The notes beneath the pieces were generated by a model. That model searched no databases and was not told where the DNA came from. It saw only the letters and a list, made by a program, of their open reading frames with translations. 64,000 nt of DNA from Clostridium sp. 26_21 (GTDB taxonomy: Bacteria; Bacillota; Clostridia; TANB77; CAG-508): positions 1 to 64,000 of the forward strand of contig MNRO01000021.1 in the NCBI GenBank assembly GCA_001915995.1. Reading direction: 5' to 3'. Shown here one piece after another: positions 55,883-64,000 of the stretch (positions within the stretch are counted from its first letter, which is position 1; the number at the start of each line of letters is the position of its first letter). The position numbers were made by a program, and so were the translations under genes.

Positions 55883-56870
55883 TATAATCTTGCTCTAATT
55901 TTTGCTCTAATTCTTTAGTTATATCTACGTCTGATACTTTTAATTGAGTATCTAATAACATATATCCAGAAACTGTTAATAATTCATTCTTATCTTCATC
56001 ATTATAATTAATTTGCTTATTGTACAAAATTTGTGAATCTTCTTTTATCATATCATAATTAATTTCTAATGTTATCTCCAAATTTTTCAGTTCTTCTTGT
56101 GTTAAATAAATTTTTTCTCCCGGATTTTTTTCAATATTTTCTGTCTTAACATCTTCTTTGGTTGTTTCTGTTATAAAATTTTCAGTATTATTTATAATTG
56201 TTGCTTCAGTTTGAGTATTTTCTGTCTCTGTACTTTTCGTAACTGTTGCTTCTGATTTGGTATTTTTTGTTTCTGTATTTTTGGTAACTGTTGCTTCTGA
56301 TTTGGTATTTTCTGTCTCTGTACTTTTCGTAACTGTTGCTTCTGATTTGATATTTTCTGTTTTTGTATTTTTGGTAACTGTTGCTTCTGATTTGCTATTT
56401 TCTGTCTCTGTATTTTTTGTAACTATTGCTTCTGATTTGGTATTTTCTGTCTCTGTACTTTTTGTAACTATTGCTTCTGATTTGGTATTTTCTGTTTCTG
56501 TACTTTTCGTAATTGTTATTTCTGTTTGAGCATTTTCTGTCTTTATATTACTTGTAGCCATTGTTTCTGTTTTAGTATTAATTGTATCTTTTATATTTTC
56601 ATTAGAAATGTCTTTTTTTGTTATTATATATTTTTTTACTTTTTTTTCATTAACAATTTCTGGCAAAATAATAGCCATTCCATTTTCACCGTCATTACTA
56701 GCTACTAATGTCATTTTTTCATCAGATACTAATCCTTCAATATCTTTAAAATTAGCTGTTATTTCTATTGTTTTATTTGCTTTAGAATTATTAAAAGCTT
56801 TTAATCCAACAATTATTAATATAATTAAAATTATTAAAATTATTATAAAATTTTTATTTTTTCTTTTCAT
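55854..56870 (-). CDS. Giant surface protein, N-terminal segment with membrane anchor and Thr/Glu-rich tandem repeats
   Basis: A 338-codon frame starting at an ATG after GTGGAG. A basic N-terminus and one long hydrophobic stretch (residues 8-26, mostly Ile/Leu) form a signal anchor. A short domain follows, then about seven copies of a 15-residue repeat 'TKSTETENTKSEATV' (45 bases each), which probably makes an extended, possibly glycosylated stalk. The C-terminal 90 residues are a separate folded part that continues in the next frame: 'DYSDYNCV' runs out of frame at about 55862. It is the first segment of a protein of roughly 3000 residues if both breaks are repaired. It follows the 523-aa coiled-coil gene by 15 bases. 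Confidence 0.82.
   Translation of the reverse strand: MKRKNKNFIIILIILIILIIVGLKAFNNSKANKTIEITANFKDIEGLVSDEKMTLVASNDGENGMAIILPEIVNEKKVKKYIITKKDISNENIKDTINTKTETMATSNIKTENAQTEITITKSTETENTKSEAIVTKSTETENTKSEAIVTKNTETENSKSEATVTKNTKTENIKSEATVTKSTETENTKSEATVTKNTETKNTKSEATVTKSTETENTQTEATIINNTENFITETTKEDVKTENIEKNPGEKIYLTQEELKNLEITLEINYDMIKEDSQILYNKQINYNDEDKNELLTVSGYMLLDTQLKVSDVDITKELEQKLEQDYSDYNCVRKL
56215..56529 (-). repeat. Seven tandem 45-bp repeats within the surface-protein stalk
   Basis: Unit GTATTTTCTGTCTCTGTACT... repeats without spacers, with a few base differences per copy. It is in frame and encodes the 15-residue Thr/Glu/Lys-rich unit. Partial, diverged units flank both sides. Confidence 0.93.
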
Positions 56871-56885
56871 TTATATAATACTCCA

Positions 56886-58457
56886 CTACAATTGTAACAT
56901 TTTTTTTATTTCACAAAGTTGTTCTATATCCTCTATATTCAATTTTGCATTTTTCAATATTATTGATGTCTTTATATTTTTTAAGTTATCTATATATGAT
57001 TTAAGATTACTTAATTCAAAATCTTCTTTTTCTATTTTAAAATTTAATAATTTATATCTATCTTTTATAATTAATGCTAAATCTTTATCATCAAGAAGAT
57101 TTGTATTATTTATAATAGTATTAAATGGGTTATCTATATATTTATGTAATTTTTTTATTTTTTCATCAATTTCTTCTTGTGTTATATTTTCAAAATTTTC
57201 AATAATACATGATGTTAAATAAACATAATAAGAATTAGCTAAATTTAATGCATCATATAATGTTGAATTATTATTTAATTCTGTATAAATCTTATTATAA
57301 AATTTGTTTTTATCTAATTGTTTATATTTTTCTTTAATTTTTTGTATTGTTTCCTTTATTTCTGGTGTTTGTTTATAGCTCACATTCTTTATTCTAAACA
57401 AACCTTTTCTAGTAACTTTTTTATTTAGTTTTTTTAAATTTTTTTCTAATTTTTCTATTTCTTTTTTGGTATTATCATATATTTTTTTATAATTTTCTTT
57501 TTCTTTATAATGTTTTTTTATATCATTTATTATAAATTCAAATTGCATATAATAATAATATTCAATCAAACTATTTAAAAATTTATTTATATTTTCTTGT
57601 ATTTCTTTATTTTCATAAATTTCGTCAATTAGATTTTCTGCTAATATCTTTTGAATATTTAATCTTATTTTAGAATCAGCAAAATTCTTAACATTTAATT
57701 TTCCGTCTAAAAACTCTTGTTGAATTCTTTTTACATCATTCTCTTTTACTTCTATTAGTTGTTTTTTTATATTTATGTTCATTTTCTTTATTTCTTCTGG
57801 CGTTATTTTTATTTGATTTAATTTATTTGATTTTTCAATTTCATAAAACTTATCAATTGCTTGTTGATATTTCAAATAAATATTTCTCAAATTAAGTTCT
57901 ATATGCATTAATAGTTCTGGACATTTCCAATAAATTTCATCAAATTTTTTCTTTAATTTTTCAGAATTTGCACCGTTTTCATTAATTTCTTGAAAAAAAA
58001 CTTTCATATATTCTTGAACATATATACTATATTCAAAATCTTCCAATGTTATTTGAATTCCTACTTTTTCAAATTTTTCAATACATTGTCCTATCTGATT
58101 ATTTACATTTTCTAAATTATCCTTATAATATCTTGAAATTACATATATAGATTTATCTAACCCCATTTTTTCGTAAGATGTTTTTATTGAATCTAACATT
58201 TCTAATATCCAATTTGTTGCATCTAACTTTTTCTGAAAAACTTTTTCTTCTTCATTTTCTTTACATGTTATTGCATTTTGATATCTTTTTTGTAATTTAT
58301 TTTCGACTTCAATTTTATATTTTTGATATTCTTCTTTTAATTCTTGTATTTTTTCTTTATAAATCTTAATGTTTTTCACATTGTTTTGTGGCATTGTTGC
58401 TAATACTTCTTTACTTGCATCTATTTTCTCTAACATTTCTTTTGTTTTTTTTGACAT
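56886..58457 (-). CDS. Large coiled-coil protein of unknown function, 523 residues
   Basis: Not recognised. Lys/Glu/Ile/Asn-rich and almost wholly helical by eye, with coiled-coil stretches at about 40-75 and 330-360 ('YDNTKKEIEKLEKNLKKLNKK'). No signal peptide or membrane segment, so probably cytoplasmic. Its AGGAGG ribosome binding site overlaps the stop codon of the 34-aa gene upstream (TAGGAGG), and the giant surface-protein gene follows 15 bases after it. Position in the operon suggests a role in export or assembly of the surface protein, which is inference from context only. Confidence 0.8.
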   Translation of the reverse strand: MSKKTKEMLEKIDASKEVLATMPQNNVKNIKIYKEKIQELKEEYQKYKIEVENKLQKRYQNAITCKENEEEKVFQKKLDATNWILEMLDSIKTSYEKMGLDKSIYVISRYYKDNLENVNNQIGQCIEKFEKVGIQITLEDFEYSIYVQEYMKVFFQEINENGANSEKLKKKFDEIYWKCPELLMHIELNLRNIYLKYQQAIDKFYEIEKSNKLNQIKITPEEIKKMNINIKKQLIEVKENDVKRIQQEFLDGKLNVKNFADSKIRLNIQKILAENLIDEIYENKEIQENINKFLNSLIEYYYYMQFEFIINDIKKHYKEKENYKKIYDNTKKEIEKLEKNLKKLNKKVTRKGLFRIKNVSYKQTPEIKETIQKIKEKYKQLDKNKFYNKIYTELNNNSTLYDALNLANSYYVYLTSCIIENFENITQEEIDEKIKKLHKYIDNPFNTIINNTNLLDDKDLALIIKDRYKLLNFKIEKEDFELSNLKSYIDNLKNIKTSIILKNAKLNIEDIEQLCEIKKMLQL

Positions 58458-58468
58458 TGTAAAGCCTC

Positions 58469-58573
58469 CTATTTTTCGTTTTTCTTTTGTTCTTTTTCCA
58501 AAAATTTTACAAATTCATCAATTTTTTTATATATTTCTATTAGCTCTGATGTTTTTAAATCATTAAAATTCAT
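58469..58573 (-). CDS. Small protein of 34 residues, first gene of the surface-protein operon
   Basis: A short frame from an ATG at 58573, preceded by GAAAGGAT, to a TAG whose bases are part of the ribosome binding site of the next gene. The product is 'MNFNDLKTSELIEIYKKI' followed by a Lys/Glu helix ending 'EKEQKKNEK', an amphipathic helix likely to be a small coiled-coil partner. The tight coupling to the 523-aa gene supports it being real. Confidence 0.6.
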   Translation of the reverse strand: MNFNDLKTSELIEIYKKIDEFVKFLEKEQKKNEK

Positions 58574-58669
58574 TTTTCTTATCCTTTCATCTTTTTATAC
58601 TTTTTTATAATATCATAAATAATTTTAAATGTCTATGTATTTTAATAGTTTTTATAGCTTTATACTATA

Positions 58670-58697
58670 AAAAAACAAGTACAAAATGTACTTGTTT
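58670..58697 (-). terminator. Terminator after the 279-aa membrane protein gene
   Basis: Arms AAAACAAGTACA and TGTACTTGTTTT with a short loop, next to the stop at 58697. It separates this gene from the surface-protein operon. Confidence 0.9.
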
Positions 58698-59536
58698 TAC
58701 ATTGCAATAATATCTATTTCACTTGTTTTATTTTGATTTCCATATGCAAATACTACATATATTACATTATCTTTTCCAATAAAATATTCTGTAATATTGT
58801 CTAATTTGTATATATCACTAGTTGAGTCTCTTCTATAAACTTGGTATCCAGCTTCTGACAATTCATTTATTGTTTTTTCAATACTTTTTATTTCTGATTT
58901 AATAGTATTTCCAGCATCTTGTCTTGTAATTTTTCTAAAATTTAATAAATCTTCAAATGACATTTCTTTTTGATTTGTTAAGTCATAATTATATGTATGA
59001 ACAATAACTCTTTCTGGATTTTCTCCTTCTTTTAATCTTGCCTTTACAACAATAGATAAAATATTGTTAGTTACATATGCACTATAATCTACAATATATA
59101 TTGTATTTTGATTTTGTGTATTCAATATATCCTTAGCCTTTTTTTCAAATTGATTTTTTATGTCTCCATTAAATTTTTCTATTGTTGTATTTCTTATATT
59201 TATATAAGGTATATTTACATCAATATTGTAATCACTAACTTTTGTTACTTTATTTGAATATCCAGTATAAACTATTTGTTTTGATTGATCTATTTTATCT
59301 ATTTTATATTCATTATTTTTTAAATAATTAACTTCATTAGTAAATATTTTTTCAAATTCTTCTACTGAATTTTTTATTTTACTTGTATCTATTATTTTTT
59401 CCTCTTTCGGAATATTTTTTACGATTTGAATTATAATTGCTGCTAATATAGATATCACACATATAGTAATTATCAAAATATATATGTTTCTCATTTTTTT
59501 CTTTTTTTCATGTTCATCTTCTAGTCTAACATTCAT
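58697..59536 (-). CDS. Single-pass membrane protein with DUF3298/RsiV-like domain
   Basis: 279 residues from the ATG at 59536, which follows AAAGGAGC at the right distance; a TTG at 59557 overlaps that site. A charged N-terminus, one membrane segment (about residues 15-38) and an extracytoplasmic domain. The segment 'YNYDLTNQKEMSFEDLL' parallels 'LNYDLVTGEEITIDKLF' in the truncated gene at the left edge of the window, so the two are distant paralogues. The family includes anti-sigma factor RsiV and the wall enzyme PdaC's accessory domain; no sigma-factor gene is adjacent. It lies 49 bases after spoIIID, so forespore or mother-cell expression is possible. Confidence 0.7.
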   Translation of the reverse strand: MNVRLEDEHEKKKKMRNIYILIITICVISILAAIIIQIVKNIPKEEKIIDTSKIKNSVEEFEKIFTNEVNYLKNNEYKIDKIDQSKQIVYTGYSNKVTKVSDYNIDVNIPYINIRNTTIEKFNGDIKNQFEKKAKDILNTQNQNTIYIVDYSAYVTNNILSIVVKARLKEGENPERVIVHTYNYDLTNQKEMSFEDLLNFRKITRQDAGNTIKSEIKSIEKTINELSEAGYQVYRRDSTSDIYKLDNITEYFIGKDNVIYVVFAYGNQNKTSEIDIIAM

Positions 59537-59585
59537 TTTTTCTTTTGCTCCTTTCAATATTTTATAATTATTATACTAATAATTA

Positions 59586-59861
59586 TTATTTATTGTCAAT
59601 AGATAAACAATGACATTTTTCATATTTAGCTTTTGTTGCCATTCCACCTCTTATGTGCCTTTCTGCTTTATTTTCATTCAGTATTTCTCTTACTTCTTTT
59701 GCTAAACTTGGATTTATTTTTTTTAACCTTTCTGTTACATCTTTGTGTACTGTGCTTTTACTTATTCCAAATATTTTTGCTGTACCTCTTACTGTATCTT
59801 TCGAATTTATTATATAATGTGCAAATTTTATTGCACGTTCATCTATTGATATACCTTTCAT
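59586..59861 (-). CDS. spoIIID: Sporulation transcription factor SpoIIID
   Basis: 91 residues with a helix-turn-helix 'DTVRGTAKIFGISKSTVHKDVTERL' (residues 22-46) and a basic C-terminal region 'KAERHIRGGMATKAKYE', both characteristic. SpoIIID switches gene expression in the mother cell during sporulation, acting after sigma-E; in other organisms the cotJ operon belongs to that regulon, and cotJ is present here. The ATG follows GGGGG. It starts 86 bases after the DnaB-like gene. Confidence 0.96.
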   Translation of the reverse strand: MKGISIDERAIKFAHYIINSKDTVRGTAKIFGISKSTVHKDVTERLKKINPSLAKEVREILNENKAERHIRGGMATKAKYEKCHCLSIDNK

Positions 59862-59946
59862 TTTGTCAAACCCCCATAAGAATACTTTTTTGTTAAATTG
59901 TATTCCTATAGTGGTTTTTTTAGAACATTCTTAATCTTTCTATATT

Positions 59947-61794
59947 CTAATCTTCTTTATTTGTTTTTAATCTTATATACCCTAATTCTTCCCATTCATT
60001 ATAAGCTAAATTTAATCTAAAAACAACCTTTGGTTTTGCTCCAGCTCTATTCTTATCAACAACACAAGCATAATATCTTACATCAGGATCTTCAAATCGT
60101 TCTAGTTCAAATGTTTCAGTTGAAACTTCTTCTTTTGAATATTCATACAATTTTAAGTCTTCATTATGAATCTGTTTTATTAAACATAATGTATCTAATA
60201 CTTCTTTTACTGTTCTACAAGCGGCTAAATCATTTACATCAAGATTTAATGGTGATTTATTACTTTCTGTTAATTGTAAAGATGATCCTATAAATATATT
60301 CAAATTCTGTGCTAAATTAGATAATATTGTTGCTGTTTTCTTTAATTCTTCACTATTTCCTATGTTTTCTGTATCTGGTTTTAAAGTATCATAAAACATA
60401 TATTCAATTTTTTCTTTATAATAATAATTTAAAATTATCTTTTCTAGTTCATCATTTGTATGATCTGTAATATTAACAAAAAATATTTGATTTTCTTTTT
60501 GCTCTTGTATCCACTTCGTTACTTCTAGTACTTCTTTAAATTGTGTTGAATTCTCTAATAATCTTTTAGTAAAGTTTGCTAACTCCTCATTTTCTTTTCT
60601 TAATACATATCCATACTCATCTGTTTCTACATTTGAATTTTCATCAGGCTTATATTTAAATTCTAATATCTCTCCTTCTGATATTCTTAATTTATGTCCA
60701 TGTAATTTTTGAATCTCTTTATTATTAACAATTGTTGTTATTAAACATAGTTTCATCTTTTCTTCAGACATTTCATTAGAAACTATTAATACTTTTTTAT
60801 TATGTTTATATGCAATATATGCTGCCAAATCTATTGTGAATCTACTTTTTCCTGAATTTGATGGCATTGCATATGACATTGTTTCACCTTTTCTTATTCC
60901 CTTAAATACATCACTTAAAATTGGAAATGGTAAACTCAATCCTGAATTCAAATTATTTTCTCCAGACAATAAAAACTTCGTTATATCATTGCTTAAAACA
61001 GATCTTTTAAATTTTTCTGTAGTTGTTATTTGAATAATTGCATCTTTAACTTCTTGAATAGTCATTCTATCATATAATTCATAATCAACTATCTCTTCAA
61101 TTTGCTTTTGAGTTTCTTTTATAGGGCTTGTTGTATACCCCTTTCTTATTTCAAATAATTTTCTTAGCTCTACATATACCTTTTCAAAATTTTTTTTGCT
61201 ATTTTTTCCCTTTTCTAACAACCTCTTTTTACTTTGAAATATCTTATAATTTTCCTTTGCGTAATTAAATTCATCTTTAGCAACCTGTGGTGCATATGCT
61301 TCACCTTCTGTAAATAAAATACTTTTATATATATTTAATAATAAAGCACTTTCAAAATAGCAATCTTTTTTTTCTATATAGTACATTGCTATTGCTTTTG
61401 GATTTGCTAATAATAAACTTATGTATGTTTCTTCAAGTATTTTATTGGATAATTTTTCTGGATATTCATAATCTTCTTCTTCTTTTTCCTGGCTTAACTT
61501 TTCCATTAATTTTTCCATTTGAGCCTGTTCTTTTTCTTCTTCTGTTTGATTAGCATCTAATTCTATTTTTTCTTTTTTATCTTCTTTTTTATTTTTTTTT
61601 AATATAATTGAATCATCTTCTGCTTTTACTCTTGTATCATTTTTATTGGTAACTTTTTTTAATAGTTCTAACATTTCAGGATATTTCTTTTGAGTTATTA
61701 AGTTTTTTATTTTCTTTATATCTTCTTCATTCTCTTTTGTAACTTCTATCATATCTACTAATTTTAATATTCTATTTATTTTCTCTTCTTCCAT
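59947..61794 (-). CDS. Divergent DnaB-like RecA-fold ATPase
   Basis: 615 residues, far longer than DnaB (about 450). Residues 1-115 are an acidic, Lys/Glu-rich coiled region. Residues 118-160 resemble the DnaB N-terminal domain ('LEETYISLLLANPKAIAMYYI'). From about 285 the RecA-like helicase domain appears: Walker A 'AMPSNSGKSRF' (309-319; DnaB usually has GRPxMGKTxF, one residue shorter), 'LIVSNEMSEEKM' where DnaB has SLEMS, Walker B 'YMFYDTLKPD', 'DVNDLAACRTVKEVLDTLCLI' for the DLR-S-x-IEQDAD motif, and 'VDKNRAGAKPKVVFRLN' for KNRxG. An insertion of about 100 residues separates Walker A from Walker B. It may be a specialised helicase or another SF4 ATPase; the replicative DnaB is not this gene. 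It lies 12 bases after dprA. Confidence 0.8.
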   Translation of the reverse strand: MEEEKINRILKLVDMIEVTKENEEDIKKIKNLITQKKYPEMLELLKKVTNKNDTRVKAEDDSIILKKNKKEDKKEKIELDANQTEEEKEQAQMEKLMEKLSQEKEEEDYEYPEKLSNKILEETYISLLLANPKAIAMYYIEKKDCYFESALLLNIYKSILFTEGEAYAPQVAKDEFNYAKENYKIFQSKKRLLEKGKNSKKNFEKVYVELRKLFEIRKGYTTSPIKETQKQIEEIVDYELYDRMTIQEVKDAIIQITTTEKFKRSVLSNDITKFLLSGENNLNSGLSLPFPILSDVFKGIRKGETMSYAMPSNSGKSRFTIDLAAYIAYKHNKKVLIVSNEMSEEKMKLCLITTIVNNKEIQKLHGHKLRISEGEILEFKYKPDENSNVETDEYGYVLRKENEELANFTKRLLENSTQFKEVLEVTKWIQEQKENQIFFVNITDHTNDELEKIILNYYYKEKIEYMFYDTLKPDTENIGNSEELKKTATILSNLAQNLNIFIGSSLQLTESNKSPLNLDVNDLAACRTVKEVLDTLCLIKQIHNEDLKLYEYSKEEVSTETFELERFEDPDVRYYACVVDKNRAGAKPKVVFRLNLAYNEWEELGYIRLKTNKED

Positions 61795-61806
61795 TGAAAT
61801 TCTCCT

Positions 61807-62477
<671 letters not shown>

Positions 62478-62481
<4 letters not shown>

Positions 62482-63335
62482 AAAGTTTCACTCCTTTTGT
62501 TCTGTAAATTCGTAGCTTTTATAACATTATTCATTAACATTGCTATTGTCATAGGTCCTACTCCTCCAGGAACAGGTGTTATATAGCTTGCTTTTAAATT
62601 TACATTTTCAAAATCAACATCCCCAACTATTTTTCCATTTTCATTTCTATTTATTCCAACATCAATTACAACAGCCCCATCTTTTATCATATCTGATGTA
62701 ACAAATTTTGCTTTTCCTATTGCTGAAATTACAATATCAGCATTTTTCGTATGTTCTTTTAAATCTTTGGTTTTTGAATGGCATACAGTTACTGTAGCAT
62801 TTCGGTTTAAACAACATTGTATTAATGGCTTTCCAACTATATTGCTTCTACCTAAAATTGTTACATTTTTTCCTGTTAAATCAATATTATATTCTTCAAA
62901 CATTTTCATAATTCCATATGGTGTACATGATACAAATGTTTCTTGATTCAAACATAATTTTCCAATATTTATAGGATTAAATCCATCAACATCCTTTTCT
63001 GGTAATATAGTTCTAAATGCTTTATTTATATCTAACGAATTTGGGATAGGACTTTGCAATAATATTCCATTAATTGATTTATCATAATTTAATTTTTGAA
63101 TTAATTCAATTAACTCTTCTTGTTTTACATCATTTCCTAGAAAATATTCTTCAAATTCTATTCCAATTTCTTGACATGCCTTACTTTTGTTTTTTACATA
63201 TATTTGTGACGCTTTATCATCTCCAACCATAATAACCGCAAGTTTTGGAAGTATTCCTTCTTTTTTTAAATTATCACATTCTGTTTTTAATTTTTCTCTT
63301 GTTTTTCTCGCTAATTCTTTTCCATCTATTATCAT
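62478..63335 (-). CDS. folD: Methylenetetrahydrofolate dehydrogenase/cyclohydrolase
   Basis: 285 residues with the FolD motifs 'YVKNKSKACQEIGI' (catalytic Lys), 'LQSPIPNSLD', 'DVDGFNPINIGKL', the nucleotide-binding 'ILGRSNIVGKPL', and 'PVPGGVGPMTIAML' near the C-terminus. It interconverts methylene-, methenyl- and 10-formyl-tetrahydrofolate. The start follows AGGAGAGG. It is coupled to dprA by overlap. Confidence 0.98.
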
Positions 63336-63443
63336 AATTTTCCTCTCCTCAGTAAATTACTATTTAGATTTTATCTCATAAAACTTTATTTGTAAATAGT
63401 AAATTATTACTTTGGACAAAACTGTTTTCATATTCTTTATTCT

Positions 63444-63527
63444 CTAATCTACATTTTTTCTTACATCATTATCATAAATAAAATTTCTTAAAATATTATA
63501 TCTATATTTTATATCATTTTTATTCAT
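63444..63527 (-). CDS. Possible 27-residue small protein
   Basis: A short frame with AGGGAG 5 bases before its ATG, giving 'MNKNDIKYRYNILRNFIYDN' and six more residues. It lies upstream of folD in an otherwise gene-free stretch of about 350 bases. There is no homology I recognise, and it may be chance. Confidence 0.25.
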   Translation of the reverse strand: MNKNDIKYRYNILRNFIYDNDVRKNVD

Positions 63528-63549
63528 GTCTCCCTACTTAAATTATACC

Positions 63550-63589
63550 AAAAAAGAAGAAATTTTTATATGGAATTTCTTCTTTTTTT
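63550..63589 (-). terminator. Terminator after the TasA-like gene
   Basis: Arms AAAAAAGAAGAAATT and AATTTCTTCTTTTTT, nearly symmetrical. Closer to the stop codon a second hairpin, CCAATGTCAT/ATGACATTGG (63638-63664), lacks a good T-run. Confidence 0.8.
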
Positions 63590-63682
63590 AATTGTTGGTA
63601 TTAGATTTAACCCGTAGTTTTCCTTTAAATAACAAATTCCAATGTCATAAAATTAATGACATTGGAAAAAATCCTGTTTTTA

Positions 63683-64000
63683 TTAGTCTGGAAGTTTAAA
63701 TTCTAATTTAAATGTTATATCAGAACCTGATACTGTATCTTCACAGTCAACATCTTGTCCTTCAACCCACATATAAATTCTTAATTTTGTTACACCAGCT
63801 TTTAATGAAAATGCATTTGAAACATCTGTCATAGCTGTTTCTGTTGAATATGATGGTGTAATTTGTGTAAAGTACTCTGATGCTTCTGTTGAATTTTTTC
63901 TACCATTCATTGCATCTTTTAATATTATTGCATTATCTTTTGCAATTACTTGGTTTATACCAAATGCTTTTATTGTATTAGCTGTTGATATTCCATAAGT
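63683..64000 (-). CDS. TasA/camelysin-like secreted protein, C-terminal part only
   Basis: The frame is open to the window edge, so only the last 105 or so residues are seen; an internal ATG at 63910 is not the start. The end 'TKLRIYMWVEGQDVDCEDTV' followed by 'SGSDITFKLEF' is the typical C-terminal strand pair of TasA/camelysin-family proteins, which carry SipW-type signal peptides and form extracellular fibres. A SipW-like peptidase is encoded 16 kb away in the same window. Confidence 0.65.
   Translation of the reverse strand, partial: TYGISTANTIKAFGINQVIAKDNAIILKDAMNGRKNSTEASEYFTQITPSYSTETAMTDVSNAFSLKAGVTKLRIYMWVEGQDVDCEDTVSGSDITFKLEFKLPD

Noticed and set aside
56215..56529. Regular repeats that might suggest a CRISPR array
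   Set aside because: The 45-bp units are contiguous without spacers, in frame and coding for a protein stalk.
56608..57222. A 204-codon hydrophobic plus-strand frame across the start of the giant gene
   Set aside because: It covers the junction of two well-supported minus-strand genes. The Ile/Phe-rich translation is the reverse of Lys/Glu/Asn-rich coding.

Overview
The window comes from a very AT-rich, low-GC Gram-positive bacterium, most likely an endospore-forming member of the Clostridia. Supporting signs are a cotJABC spore-coat operon and spoIIID, a glmS ribozyme, a CIRCE operator in front of groES-groEL, the plsX-acpP-rnc order, GTG/TTG starts with strong Shine-Dalgarno sequences, and intrinsic terminators after most units. 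I cannot name a genus. About 85% of the genes lie on the minus strand.

Layout, left to right. 1-5.5 kb: minus-strand unit plsX, acpP, rnc, an Elp3-like radical SAM gene, a PstS-like binding protein and a truncated RsiV/PdaC-like membrane protein. 5.7-15 kb: a four-repeat coiled-coil protein, then the str cluster (rpsL, rpsG, fusA, tuf), another coiled-coil protein, trmFO and a small membrane zinc-ribbon protein. 15-26 kb: a ClpE-type unfoldase (frameshifted), tRNA-Leu with a duplicated 3' half, a small plus-strand orphan gene, rpoC (frame broken) and rpoB. 26-32 kb: a plus-strand orphan gene, glmS ribozyme plus glmS, an M23 peptidase and an RluA-family pseudouridine synthase. 32-38 kb: tRNA-Thr, groEL, groES, dCMP deaminase, pyrG with a terminator in its leader, a third plus-strand orphan and a polyprenyl synthase gene (ispA). 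38-41 kb: a zeta-type toxin with a small upstream partner, and cotJABC. 41-46.6 kb: an ABC transporter with a two-component system (ATPase, permease, regulator, kinase). 46.7-58.6 kb: an apparent surface-protein operon with a 34-aa small protein, a 523-aa coiled-coil protein, a giant beta-helix surface protein now in three reading-frame pieces, an ER-type (SipW-like) signal peptidase and a second copy that has lost its catalytic residues. 58.7-64 kb: an RsiV-like membrane protein, spoIIID, a divergent DnaB-like ATPase, dprA, folD and the C-terminus of a TasA/camelysin-like protein, the usual kind of SipW substrate.

The core genes are ordinary transcription, translation, nucleotide and cell-wall functions. 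The parts that stand out are the surface-protein operon with its signal peptidase/pseudo-peptidase pair, the repeat element at tRNA-Leu, and several genes whose expected start codon next to a good ribosome binding site is ATA or ATT. Four frame breaks (rpoC, clpE and two in the giant gene) are visible. Because rpoC is essential, at least that break is probably a sequence or assembly error, which calls for caution about the others.
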